Source of the DNA: Subdoligranulum sp. CAG:314
GTDB taxonomy: Bacteria; Bacillota; Clostridia; Christensenellales; CAG-314
NCBI GenBank assembly: GCA_000437915.1
Contig: FR900999.1
Span: forward strand, 36,368 to 100,367
Direction of reading: 5' to 3'
DNA length: 64,000 bases
Positions 1 to 7,444 of the stretch are shown piece after piece. Every line of letters begins with the position of its first letter. Position 1 is the stretch's first letter. Both the position numbers and the translations under genes were made by a program. Under the pieces are notes generated by a model. It made no database searches. It was not told where the DNA came from and was given only the letters and a program-made list of their open reading frames with translations.

Positions 1-414
1 GTATTGTCCGTCAAATTTTTTTATTTCGTCGGCGTCGGCAAGCCTGTAAAAATTGCTCATGTATTTGCTGAAAGGCGTCTTTTTTTCGGTAGCCGCGCAG
101 TAAAACCAATATTCGGCTTTTTCGGGAGACAGTTCCGCCGCGCGGCAAAATTCTTTGTGAGAGCTCGCCAAATTGTCGAGCTTCAAAAGCGTCAGTCCGC
201 GTTTGAAAAAATCCGGCGCTTCGTCCTTTTCGTTGCCCATGATGATTTTTGTCACGTTTTCCGTGATGTTGTGCACGGTGTTGTAATTGTTGACGTAGTT
301 GGTTATTACCTTTTCCGTGACAAAGGCTGTGCCGCAGGAGGGGCAAATTCCCGCTTCTTTGGTTTCGTCAACGATTATGCTGTCGCCGCATTGCGTGCAT
401 TTTGCAGGTTTCAT
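1..414 (-). CDS. Zinc-ribbon protein, truncated by window edge
   Basis: The ATG is at 412-414 and 138 codons stay open to the left edge, so the C-terminus is missing. The N-terminus carries two CxxC knuckles (CTQCGDS and CPSCGTA) typical of a small zinc ribbon. An Asn/Tyr/Val-rich linker and a helical stretch with TPR-like spacing (RGLTLLKLDNLASSHKEF, then AAELSPEKAEYWFY) follow. Function is unknown. Zinc-ribbon plus helical-repeat proteins of this kind are common in Clostridia. No partner gene can be inferred because the downstream neighbour is outside the window. Confidence 0.7.
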   Translation of the reverse strand, partial: MKPAKCTQCGDSIIVDETKEAGICPSCGTAFVTEKVITNYVNNYNTVHNITENVTKIIMGNEKDEAPDFFKRGLTLLKLDNLASSHKEFCRAAELSPEKAEYWFYCAATEKKTPFSKYMSNFYRLADADEIKKFDGQY

Positions 415-494
415 ACAAAAGTTCTCCCGATATTTTTTTCATTATATCATGCGAAAAAATGCCCTGTCAAGCGCGGGCGAAAGGCGAAAACAGG

Positions 495-520
495 CAACAA
501 AAAACCCCCGAAGTCGGGGG
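495..520 (-). terminator. Rho-independent terminator of the TetR gene
   Basis: CCCCCG at 505-510 pairs with CGGGGG at 515-520 around AAGT. Read on the minus strand the hairpin is followed by TTTTTTGTTG. It lies just past the stop of the minus-strand TetR gene. Confidence 0.75.
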
Positions 521-539
521 CAAAAAAGGGGAGGGGAAT

Positions 540-1208
540 TTAATTTTCAAACAAAGGTCTGCGGCTTGCGAGAATGTCGTTTTCCGGGTCAAGGCTGAAA
601 ATGCCTTTTTTCAAAATCGGCACCACGTGTTGGTCAATCATGTGGTCGATTTCCTCGTCGGACAGGTCGGGCTTAATCATGGTGCGAAGAGCAAGGAAGC
701 TGTTTATTCCCATAAACAGATAGGCTGCCGAGTCCACGTCTACGTAGTCGGCCAGCTCCTGTCTGTCGTAGGACAAAGAGCGGATATAGCTTGCGCCGAA
801 TGAGCGGTAATAATCCACGAAAAGGCTTTTGTCGACCGTCAGGCTTCCCCACAGGATTTCAAACATATCGTGATTTGCCGCGCCGTATTTGACAAACGCC
901 CGCAAACCTTCCTTTTCCTTTTCAAGACGTGTGGTGCAGTTCTTTTTGAGCAGCGCTTCGTTTATGGTATCCTTGATTTCGCGCTGTACGTCCTCCATCA
1001 GGCAGCGGTAGAGGGCTGTTTTGTCGTCGAAGTAAATATAAAACGTGCCGACGGCGGTATTGCTCTCGCGGCAAATGTCGGTTATGGACGTCTGATAAAA
1101 ACCGTTCTTGGAAAAAAGCTTGCGCGCGGCTTTCAGAATCTTGTCCATTTTGCTTTTGCCGAGCTTTGTTTTGGGTTGTGTTACGCCTTTGATTTCGGAA
1201 TTGTTCAT
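540..1208 (-). CDS. TetR/AcrR family transcriptional regulator
   Basis: This 222-residue protein has the usual TetR layout. The N-terminal helix-turn-helix spans about residues 20-70 (KILKAARKLFSKNGFYQTSI, then TAVGTFYIYFDDKTAL), followed by a helical ligand-binding domain. The gene diverges from the maoC acyl-CoA operon and faces a 465-bp regulatory region. A copy of half of the 36-bp operator found in front of maoC and thl lies just upstream of its own promoter, so it probably represses both units and itself. Its ligand is most likely an acyl-CoA, as for other repressors of fatty-acid genes (inference). An AAGG sequence precedes the ATG. Confidence 0.9.
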   Translation of the reverse strand: MNNSEIKGVTQPKTKLGKSKMDKILKAARKLFSKNGFYQTSITDICRESNTAVGTFYIYFDDKTALYRCLMEDVQREIKDTINEALLKKNCTTRLEKEKEGLRAFVKYGAANHDMFEILWGSLTVDKSLFVDYYRSFGASYIRSLSYDRQELADYVDVDSAAYLFMGINSFLALRTMIKPDLSDEEIDHMIDQHVVPILKKGIFSLDPENDILASRRPLFEN

Positions 1209-1263
1209 GTTTTAAAACCTTAATTTTTTGCTTTGAAAACACTTTTTTGTTTTTGCCGTGTAT

Positions 1264-1292
1264 ATAATAATACTTCCCGTTTAAAAAAGCAA
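1264..1292 (-). promoter_or_regulatory. Putative promoter of the TetR gene
   Basis: On the minus strand, TTGCTT (1287-1292) and TATTAT (1264-1269) are separated by 17 bp. The -10 lies about 55 bp upstream of the ATG. Confidence 0.45.
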
Positions 1293-1297
1293 GCGAT

Positions 1298-1316
1298 TTG
1301 TGAATCTTTTTCATAT
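1298..1316. promoter_or_regulatory. Half-operator beside the TetR promoter
   Basis: GTGAATC, two bases, then TTTCATAT reproduces the right half of the thl operator (5196-5212) except for the two central bases. It abuts the TetR -35 box. The opposite half is not conserved. The position suggests autoregulation by the TetR protein (inference). Confidence 0.5.
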
Positions 1317-1396
1317 TCAAAACAAAAAGTTCTTTAATCGGCTTCAGGCAGGCGAATAAAAATGAAAAAATCGCCGTGCCGTTATTTTTTAAATGG

Positions 1397-1425
1397 TTGA
1401 CTTTGCCTGACGGCGAGGCTATAAT
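1397..1425 (+). promoter_or_regulatory. Distal promoter of the maoC operon
   Basis: TTGACT (1397-1402) and TATAAT (1420-1425) are separated by exactly 17 bp. The -10 overlaps the first arm of the ATCGAT palindrome cluster. Confidence 0.6.
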
Positions 1426-1465
1426 TAAATCGATAAAAAAATATCGATTTAATCTTATCGATAAG
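1424..1465. repeat. Three ATCGAT elements at 14-bp spacing (candidate operator)
   Basis: ATTAAATCGATA (1424-1435) and TATCGATTTAAT (1442-1453) form a perfect 12-bp inverted repeat with a 6-bp A-tract between the arms. The perfect palindrome CTTATCGATAAG (1454-1465) follows directly. The ATCGAT cores start at 1429, 1443 and 1457, exactly 14 bp apart. The cluster covers the start-site region of the distal promoter. It differs from the TetR-type operator, so it may bind another regulator. Confidence 0.55.
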
Positions 1466-1558
1466 CCGTGTATTTAAAAAAACAGGGGATTTTTTCAAAG
1501 AAAACGGGCAATAATTAACAAATCCATGCGTTTTCATTTTTAAAATCCGCTCGCCCCG

Positions 1559-1587
1559 TTGACAACGGTTGGTTGTTGGGCTAAAAT
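1559..1587 (+). promoter_or_regulatory. Proximal promoter of the maoC operon
   Basis: TTGACA (1559-1564) and TAAAAT (1582-1587) have a 17-bp spacer. The 36-bp operator begins 11 bp downstream. Confidence 0.75.
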
Positions 1588-1597
1588 ATACGCGTAA

Positions 1598-1633
1598 ATA
1601 TGAGGATTGTTCATAAATGAAATCGTTTCATAT
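1598..1633. promoter_or_regulatory. 36-bp palindromic operator upstream of maoC
   Basis: The site begins ATATGA and ends TTTCATAT, with an inner TTCATAAATGAA palindrome. It has the same length and arrangement as the site at 5177-5212. Placed at and just after the predicted start site, it is suited to blocking transcription. The divergent TetR protein is the obvious candidate ligand (inference). Confidence 0.7.
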
Positions 1634-1673
1634 TTGCGGTTTTTAAGAGCAATATATTTAAAAGGAGATAAAT

Positions 1674-2078
1674 ATGAATTACTCGGAAATCAAAATCGGT
1701 CAAAAGGCATCGGTCACCAAGACCTTCAAGGACGAGGACGTAAGAAAATTCGCCGAAGTCAGCATGGACGTCAACCCGATTCATCTGGACGACGAATACG
1801 CGAAAAAGACCGTTTTCGGTCAACGCATCGTGCACGGCATTTTGACGTGCGGACTTATTTCCGCAGTGCTTGCCAACAAGCTTCCCGGAGAGGGAACTAT
1901 TTATCTGGGGCAGGAAGTGAGATTTACGTCGCCCGTGCTTTTGGGAGACACAATCACCGCCGAGGTGGAAGTCGCGGAGATGAGAGACGACAAACACATA
2001 ATCAAGCTCAACACCGTCTGCAAAAATCAGGACGGCAAGGTGGTTGTCTCCGGCGTCGCGACCGTAAAACACGACTAA
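1674..2078 (+). CDS. MaoC family (R)-specific enoyl-CoA hydratase
   Basis: This 134-residue single hot-dog-fold protein has the size of PhaJ. The catalytic pair falls in DVNPIHLDD: Asp32 and His37, matching the Asp/His dyad of PhaJ. Family members hydrate trans-2-enoyl-CoA to (R)-3-hydroxyacyl-CoA or catalyse the reverse. AAAGGAG (1661-1667) supports the ATG. It is the first gene of the acyl-CoA operon, 24 nt before the acyl-CoA dehydrogenase. With FabG and thiolase it would supply the R-isomer route of C4-CoA metabolism; no crotonase-type hydratase gene is present in the window. Exact chain-length preference cannot be read from the sequence. Confidence 0.88.
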   Translation: MNYSEIKIGQKASVTKTFKDEDVRKFAEVSMDVNPIHLDDEYAKKTVFGQRIVHGILTCGLISAVLANKLPGEGTIYLGQEVRFTSPVLLGDTITAEVEVAEMRDDKHIIKLNTVCKNQDGKVVVSGVATVKHD

Positions 2079-2102
2079 TCTGAACAGGAGTATCGTTTAG
2101 AA

Positions 2103-3242
2103 ATGGACAAGGTTTTTAAATACGAGTTATTCAACAAGATGATAAGGGATTTCGCGGTCAACGAGGTCAAGCCTTTGGCTCACGAGGTTGACGAGCAGGA
2201 GCGTTTCCCTTACGAAACCGTCGAAAAGATGGCAAAGCTCGGACTCATGGGCATAATCGTGCCCAAAGAGTACGGCGGCATGGGCGGAGATTACAAAATG
2301 TATATCAAAGCCGTGGAGGAGCTTTCCAAGGTCTGCGCCACGACGGGCGTTATACTTTCCGCGCACACCTCGCTGTGCATTGCTCCGATTATGGAGTACG
2401 GCAACGAAGAACAAAAGAAAAAATATCTGCCTAAGCTTGCGTCGGGAGAGTGGCTTGGCGCTTTCGGTCTGACAGAGCCGAACGCGGGCACGGACGCCAA
2501 CAATCAGACAACCACTGCGGTGAAAGAAGGCGACCACTGGGTGCTCAACGGCAGCAAAATATTCATAACCAACGCCGGTCCCGCCAACGTGTATTTCGTC
2601 ATAGCGGTCACGGGACGCAATCCCAAGGGCGTGGAGTGCGCCGCGTTTATAGTGGAAAAGGGCTTCCCCGGATTTTCCGTGGGCAAGAAAGAGCTGAAAA
2701 TGGGTATACGCGGCTCGTCCACCTGCGAGCTTATATTTGAAAACTGCATAGTTCCCGAAGCCAATCTGGTTGGCAAAATCGGCGAAGGCGTCAAAATGGC
2801 GCTCAAAACTCTGGACGGCGGCAGAGTGGGCATTTCCGCTCAGGCGCTCGGCATAGCAGAGGGCGCGCTGGAAGCCACCGTCGCATACGTCAAGGAAAGA
2901 AAGCAGTTCAACAAGCCTATTTCGGCATTCCAAAACACTCAGTTCTGCCTTGCCGACCTGTACACCAAGATAAACGCCGCGTCTTTGCTGGTTGAACGCG
3001 CAACCGAAGCCAAGCAGAACAAGTCGCCCATGCTGGGTATGTACGCCGCGCAGGCAAAGCTGTTTGCCGCGGAGACGGCAATGGAGGTCACGACCAAGTG
3101 CGTGCAGCTCCACGGCGGCTACGGTTATACGAGAGAGTATCCCGTCGAGAGAATGATGCGCGACGCCAAAATCACCGAGATTTACGAAGGCACAAGCGAA
3201 GTTCAGCGCATGGTTATTTCCGGCGCGCTGCTCAAAAAATAG
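2103..3242 (+). CDS. bcd: Short-chain acyl-CoA (butyryl-CoA) dehydrogenase
   Basis: This 379-residue flavoprotein is of normal family length. FAD/substrate-binding motifs are visible (FGLTEPNAGTDA near 120, FITNAGPANVYFV near 150). The catalytic base is Glu362 in YEGTSEVQR, the position used by short-chain enzymes. It reduces enoyl-CoA or oxidises acyl-CoA using the Etf pair encoded immediately downstream. The ORF ends with TAG, one of only three clear TAG stops in the window, and no other stop lies nearby in frame, so TAG must terminate here. The bcd-etfB-etfA order matches clostridial butyryl-CoA dehydrogenase/Etf complexes. C4 specificity is inferred from context. Confidence 0.93.
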   Translation: MDKVFKYELFNKMIRDFAVNEVKPLAHEVDEQERFPYETVEKMAKLGLMGIIVPKEYGGMGGDYKMYIKAVEELSKVCATTGVILSAHTSLCIAPIMEYGNEEQKKKYLPKLASGEWLGAFGLTEPNAGTDANNQTTTAVKEGDHWVLNGSKIFITNAGPANVYFVIAVTGRNPKGVECAAFIVEKGFPGFSVGKKELKMGIRGSSTCELIFENCIVPEANLVGKIGEGVKMALKTLDGGRVGISAQALGIAEGALEATVAYVKERKQFNKPISAFQNTQFCLADLYTKINAASLLVERATEAKQNKSPMLGMYAAQAKLFAAETAMEVTTKCVQLHGGYGYTREYPVERMMRDAKITEIYEGTSEVQRMVISGALLKK

Positions 3243-3255
3243 GAGATAGGCAGAA

Positions 3256-4038
3256 ATGAGAATTTTAGTTTGCATGAAACAGGTTCCGGATACGACGGAC
3301 ATAAAGATAGACCCCAAAACCAACACCCTCAAAAGAGACGGCGTGCCTTCCATTATGAACCCCGACGACAAAACCGCTCTCGAAGTGGCTTTGCGCTTGA
3401 AGGACGAGTACGGCGCGGAAATAGCGGTCATCTCCATGGGGCCTCCTCAGGCGGAAATCATGCTCAGAGAGGCTCTCGCCATGGGCGCCGACGAGGCTTA
3501 CCTTATGACGGACAGGGCGTTTGCGGGTTCCGACACTCTTGCGACCTCCACAATCATCGCCGCCGGCATCAAAAAAGTGGGCTGCGACTTTGTAATCGGC
3601 GGACGTCAGGCAATCGACGGCGACACGGCTCAGGTGGGACCTCAGATTGCCGAGCATCTCGGATGGCCTCAGATAACCTACGCCGTAGAACTCAAAAAGG
3701 ACGACAAGGACGTGTTTACCGTCAAGCGTCAGTTTGAGGACAGATATCAGATGCTCAAAGTAAAGGCTCCTTTCGTGGTTACCGTTCTTTCACAGATGGC
3801 GACTCCGAGATATATGCACGTAAAGGGCATTGTCGAGCAGGAAGAAAAACAAATCAACATCATCAATTTTGCCGACCTCGACCTCGACGTCAACAACATA
3901 GGTCTTGCAGGCTCTCCCACAAAGGTCAAGACCACGTTTACGAAACAGTTTGACAGCAACAAAGAGGTCGTGGAGCTGCCCGTTGAAGAGGCCGCTAAGC
4001 TTATCGCCGAAAAATTGGCTGAAAAGCATTTCATCTGA
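3256..4038 (+). CDS. etfB: Electron transfer flavoprotein beta subunit
   Basis: This 260-residue protein has the EtfB start MRILVCMKQVPDT and the motif GRQAIDGDTAQVGPQ. The overall pattern (VPSIMNPDDKTALE, MGPPQAEIMLREALAMGADE) is that of the clostridial/acidaminococcal EtfB group, several of which bifurcate electrons between crotonyl-CoA and ferredoxin. Whether this one bifurcates cannot be proved from sequence by eye. It begins 13 nt after the dehydrogenase stop and is followed 18 nt later by etfA, so the three are probably co-translated in similar amounts. Confidence 0.95.
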   Translation: MRILVCMKQVPDTTDIKIDPKTNTLKRDGVPSIMNPDDKTALEVALRLKDEYGAEIAVISMGPPQAEIMLREALAMGADEAYLMTDRAFAGSDTLATSTIIAAGIKKVGCDFVIGGRQAIDGDTAQVGPQIAEHLGWPQITYAVELKKDDKDVFTVKRQFEDRYQMLKVKAPFVVTVLSQMATPRYMHVKGIVEQEEKQINIINFADLDLDVNNIGLAGSPTKVKTTFTKQFDSNKEVVELPVEEAAKLIAEKLAEKHFI

Positions 4039-4056
4039 GGTCGGGAGGAATTTAAA

Positions 4057-5040
4057 ATGGCTAAAAATATTTTCGTTGTTTGCGAACAGAGAGATAACAA
4101 AATCCAAAACGTAAGCCTTGAGCTTTTGGGCGTCGCCAATGAGCTTGCCGCAGTCACTAAGGAAAAAGTTTGCGCGGTTGTTTTGGGCGACAAAATCAAG
4201 GAAGCGGCGAAAGAGCTTGCAGGCTACGGCGCGGATATCATATACGTGGTGGAGGACAAAGAGCTTAAATATTATCTGACGGAGCAGTATTCGCAGGCGG
4301 TGTATCAGGTTCTCAAAACCTATGAGCCGAACATTGTTCTTTACGGCGCGACGAGTATCGGCCGCGACCTCGCTCCCAGACTTTCGGCACGTCTGAGGAC
4401 GGGACTCACCGCCGACTGCACAAAGCTCGAAGCGGACGAGCAGGGCAATCTTTACATGACGCGTCCCGCTTTCGGCGGCAATCTGTTCGCCACCATAGTG
4501 TGCCCCGACCATCGTCCTCAAATGTCCACCGTCAGAGGCGGCGTTATGAAAAAACGCGAATTCGACGCGGGCAGAAAGGCGGAAATAGTGGAAGTCAAAG
4601 TAAATTGGGACAAATCCCGCTTTGCGGTTTCCGTTGTGGAAGAAGTGCTTGCCGAGAAATCCGCGGAGAGCATAGACGACGCTAAATTCCTTGTTTCCTG
4701 CGGAAGAGGCGTCAAAAACAATCTCGAAAAGGTCGCCGCCTTTGCCAAGAGCATCGGAGCCACGACAAGCTCCAGCCGCGCGTTGGTGGACTCGGGACTC
4801 ATGCCTTCCGAAAAGCAGGTCGGTCAGACGGGCAAAACCGTGCGTCCGCAGGTGTATATGGCTTTGGGTATTTCGGGCGCGGTACAGCACCTCGCTGGTA
4901 TGGAGGAGTCCGAATTTATCGTTGCGATAAACAAGGACAAGGACGCTCCCATTTTCAAGGTCGCGCAGCTCGGAGTGGTGGCGGACGCCAACGCGATTCT
5001 GCCTTATCTTGAAAAGGAAATCAAAAAACTCGCGAAATAA
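4057..5040 (+). CDS. etfA: Electron transfer flavoprotein alpha subunit
   Basis: This 327-residue protein has the conserved C-terminal FAD-binding domain of EtfA: RALVDSGLMP, then VGQTGKTVRPQVYMALGISG, QHLAGME and INKDKDAPIF. It forms a heterodimer with EtfB and passes electrons to or from the acyl-CoA dehydrogenase. GGGAGG precedes the ATG. It is the last gene before a terminator, after which a separate promoter drives thl. Confidence 0.95.
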   Translation: MAKNIFVVCEQRDNKIQNVSLELLGVANELAAVTKEKVCAVVLGDKIKEAAKELAGYGADIIYVVEDKELKYYLTEQYSQAVYQVLKTYEPNIVLYGATSIGRDLAPRLSARLRTGLTADCTKLEADEQGNLYMTRPAFGGNLFATIVCPDHRPQMSTVRGGVMKKREFDAGRKAEIVEVKVNWDKSRFAVSVVEEVLAEKSAESIDDAKFLVSCGRGVKNNLEKVAAFAKSIGATTSSSRALVDSGLMPSEKQVGQTGKTVRPQVYMALGISGAVQHLAGMEESEFIVAINKDKDAPIFKVAQLGVVADANAILPYLEKEIKKLAK

Positions 5041-5049
5041 TGGCTTTTG

Positions 5050-5091
5050 CAGCCGCCGATTAAGCATTTTGTATTAAAAGGCGGCTGTTTT
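5050..5091 (+). terminator. Terminator after etfA
   Basis: CAGCCGCC (5050-5057) pairs with GGCGGCTG (5080-5087) across a 22-nt loop, followed by TTTT. It separates the maoC-bcd-etfBA unit from the thl promoter. Confidence 0.6.
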
Positions 5092-5144
5092 GCTAAATTT
5101 CGATGTTTTCAGGGGAATATTGTTAATAAATTTGTCAAATACTA

Positions 5145-5172
5145 TTGACATTTTTCCAAATAATGGTAAAAT
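5145..5172 (+). promoter_or_regulatory. Promoter of the thl-fabG-liv unit
   Basis: TTGACA (5145-5150) and TAAAAT (5167-5172) have a 16-bp spacer. The shared operator starts 5 bp past the -10. Confidence 0.75.
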
Positions 5173-5176
5173 TTGG

Positions 5177-5212
5177 ATATGAAACATATTCACAAGTGAA
5201 TCGGTTTCATAT
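5177..5212. promoter_or_regulatory. 36-bp palindromic operator upstream of thl
   Basis: Outer arms ATATGAAAC and GTTTCATAT and inner arms ATTCAC and GTGAAT form a nearly perfect palindrome centred on AA. Compared with the site at 1598-1633 it has the same length, the same outer and inner arms, and the same position downstream of a -10. The two units are therefore probably one regulon. Confidence 0.75.
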
Positions 5213-5243
5213 CCTTTGATTAAAAACAAGGAGATGGAAACAA

Positions 5244-6455
5244 ATGTGTGACAAAAAAGTTTTTGTAGTCGCCGCCAAGCGTTCCGCCATAGGCAGTATG
5301 TTGGGTTCGCTTGCCAACACTCATCCCGCCGACCTTGGCGGAGCAGTGGTCAGGGCTTTGCTTGAAAGCGCCAAGGTCGCTCCGGAAGCCGTAGACGAGG
5401 TTATCGTAGGCAACATACTACCTGCCGGAAACGGACAGGGCATAGGCCGTCAGGTCGCAATCAAGGGAGGTATTCCCATCGAAACACCCGCTTACGCCGT
5501 CAATATGGTGTGCGGCAGCGGCATGAAGGCCGTTATCAACGCCGTTGCGGAAATCAAGGCGGGCATGGCGAATCTGATTGTCGCGGGCGGCGTCGAATGC
5601 ATGAGTTCGGCTCCTTACCTTATTCCCAAAAACGCCCGTCAGGGTATAAAAATGGGCGACTTCAAGGTTACCGACCACATGGTTTTTGACGCTTTGACGG
5701 ATGCGTACAGCAAGGTTCACATGGGTATTACGGCGGAAAACATAGCCGAAAAATACGGGATTTCCCGTCAGGCTCAGGACGAATTCGCTTATGCCTCGCA
5801 GACCAAGGCAATCAAGGCGGTTGACAGCGGCGCGTTCAAGGACGAAATCGTTCCCGTTACGGTAAAGGTCGGCAAGGAAGAAAAGGTTTTCGACACCGAC
5901 GAATATCCCAACAGAAACACCAATCCCGAAAAGCTTGCCAAGCTGCGTCCCGCATTCAAGCCGGACGGAACGGTGACCGCGGGCAACGCCAGCGGCATAA
6001 ACGACAGCGCCAGCTTCACCTTGATAGCAAGCGAGGAGGCTGTCAAAAAATTCGCACTCACGCCTATGGCGGAAATTATCGCGGTAGGTCAGGGCGGCGT
6101 AGACCCTCAGTTCATGGGACTCGGTCCCGTGCCGGCGATTTTGCAGGCGCTTAAAAACAGCGGACTCAAACTCAGCCAGATGGAGGTCTTGGAGCTTAAC
6201 GAAGCGTTTGCCGCGCAGTCCTTGGGCGTCATACACGAGCTGTCGCAGAAGTGCGACTTAAAGAAAGAGGAGATACTCGCGCGCTGCAACCCCAACGGCG
6301 GCGCCATCGCGCTCGGACACCCTGTCGGAGCCAGCGGAAACAGAATTATCGTAACACTGCTGCATGAAATGATAAAGGCGGGCAACAAGCTCGGTCTCGC
6401 AAGCCTGTGCATAGGCGGCGGAATGGGCACCGCGGTCATACTCAAAAGAGACTGA
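5244..6455 (+). CDS. thlA: Acetyl-CoA C-acetyltransferase (thiolase)
   Basis: This 403-residue type II thiolase has the nucleophile Cys90 in NMVCGSGMKAV, the GHPVGASGNR histidine motif and the C-terminal CIGGGMGTAV motif with the second active cysteine. It condenses two acetyl-CoA to acetoacetyl-CoA or cleaves 3-ketoacyl-CoA. AAGGAGATGG precedes the ATG. It heads the second transcription unit and is followed by fabG, the KAS III-like gene and the Liv transporter. The central region is slightly long and lysine-rich but no motif is missing. Confidence 0.95.
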   Translation: MCDKKVFVVAAKRSAIGSMLGSLANTHPADLGGAVVRALLESAKVAPEAVDEVIVGNILPAGNGQGIGRQVAIKGGIPIETPAYAVNMVCGSGMKAVINAVAEIKAGMANLIVAGGVECMSSAPYLIPKNARQGIKMGDFKVTDHMVFDALTDAYSKVHMGITAENIAEKYGISRQAQDEFAYASQTKAIKAVDSGAFKDEIVPVTVKVGKEEKVFDTDEYPNRNTNPEKLAKLRPAFKPDGTVTAGNASGINDSASFTLIASEEAVKKFALTPMAEIIAVGQGGVDPQFMGLGPVPAILQALKNSGLKLSQMEVLELNEAFAAQSLGVIHELSQKCDLKKEEILARCNPNGGAIALGHPVGASGNRIIVTLLHEMIKAGNKLGLASLCIGGGMGTAVILKRD

Positions 6456-6505
6456 TTGAAAAAAAACAAAGTCGAAAATAAAAAATTTATTCAGAGGTGT
6501 ATATT

Positions 6506-7225
6506 ATGAGACTTAACGGAAAAGTTGCCGTTGTTACCGGCGGCGCAAAAGGACTCGGCGGCGAAATGTGCCAGCTGTTTGCTAAGGAAGGCGCGAAGGT
6601 TGTGGCTGTGGATATGATGCCTTTGACCTATGAAAACGCCAATGTGGAGTTCTACAAGCTCAACGTCACCAGCTCCGAAGACTGCAAGGAGTTTTACGAC
6701 TACGTTATCAAAAAATACGGCAAGGTTGACGTATTGGTAAACAACGCGGGCATCACCAGAGACGCCATGACGCGCAAAATGACCGACGAAATGTGGAACG
6801 CGGTTATTTCCGTCAACCTTACGGGCGTGTTCAATCTGACTCGTCTTATCGGACCTCAGATGGAAGAAATCGGCGGCGGCAGCATAATCAACATTTCCTC
6901 CGTCGTAGGCGAATTCGGCAATATCGGACAGGCCAACTACTCCGCGACCAAGGCGGGCGTTATCGGTCTCACCAAGACATGGGCAAAGGAATTTGCCAGA
7001 AAGGGCGTGCCCGTGAGAGTAAACGCAATCGCTCCCGGCTATATCATGACGGACATGATGAAAACCGTGCCCGAGGATTTGCTCAAAAAGTTTGCGGGAC
7101 AGACCATGCTCGGCAGACTCGGTCAGCCCATAGAAATAGCCAACGCCGCGCTGTTCCTCGCTTCGGACGAAGCGTCTTACGTGACGGGACATCTTTTGAG
7201 CGTAAACGGCGGAATGAGATTGTAA
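6506..7225 (+). CDS. fabG: SDR-family 3-oxoacyl-CoA/ACP reductase
   Basis: This 239-residue short-chain dehydrogenase has the TGGAKGLG nucleotide-binding motif, NNAG, the serine in NISSVVGEFG and the catalytic pair Tyr145/Lys149 in NYSATK. I place the start at ATG 6506. The upstream in-frame GTG at 6497 lies inside the AGAGGTG ribosome-binding site. FabG/PhaB-type enzymes make (R)-3-hydroxyacyl thioesters with NADPH, which is the isomer used by the MaoC hydratase in the same regulon. Context thus suggests a CoA-level reductase rather than fatty-acid synthesis (inference). Confidence 0.9.
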   Translation: MRLNGKVAVVTGGAKGLGGEMCQLFAKEGAKVVAVDMMPLTYENANVEFYKLNVTSSEDCKEFYDYVIKKYGKVDVLVNNAGITRDAMTRKMTDEMWNAVISVNLTGVFNLTRLIGPQMEEIGGGSIINISSVVGEFGNIGQANYSATKAGVIGLTKTWAKEFARKGVPVRVNAIAPGYIMTDMMKTVPEDLLKKFAGQTMLGRLGQPIEIANAALFLASDEASYVTGHLLSVNGGMRL

Positions 7226-7262
7226 ACCGACGAAATTCGGTCTTGGTATTTTTACTAAAGCA

Positions 7263-7297
7263 AGGCAATTCTCTCCCGTTTCGGGAGAGAATTGCCT
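7263..7297 (+). terminator. Very stable hairpin after fabG, no T-tract
   Basis: AGGCAATTCTCTCCCG (7263-7278) pairs perfectly with CGGGAGAGAATTGCCT (7282-7297) around TTT. No run of T follows on either strand, so it may stabilise or partly terminate the message, setting thl-fabG levels above the downstream liv genes (inference). Confidence 0.5.
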
Positions 7298-7444
7298 GTC
7301 GGTATTTCGGTTGTTCTTTCGGACGACCTTTTGCAGGGCTTGCCGCGTGTGATAACGCTTGTTTTTGTCAATAATATAATGCGGAATTGCGACGGAAGCG
7401 ACCTTTCGGGGGATTATTTTCGGAAATTAAAGGAGTAAAAGATT

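Noticed and set aside
1424..1465. Replication origin iterons
   Set aside because: Regular 14-bp spacing is suggestive, but there is no DnaA-box cluster or dnaA/rep gene nearby, and the array sits on a promoter.
2127..5067. Long minus-strand frames (436 and 425 codons) opposite bcd and etfBA
   Set aside because: Low-complexity His/Arg/Val-rich translations without family features; the plus-strand genes are unmistakable.
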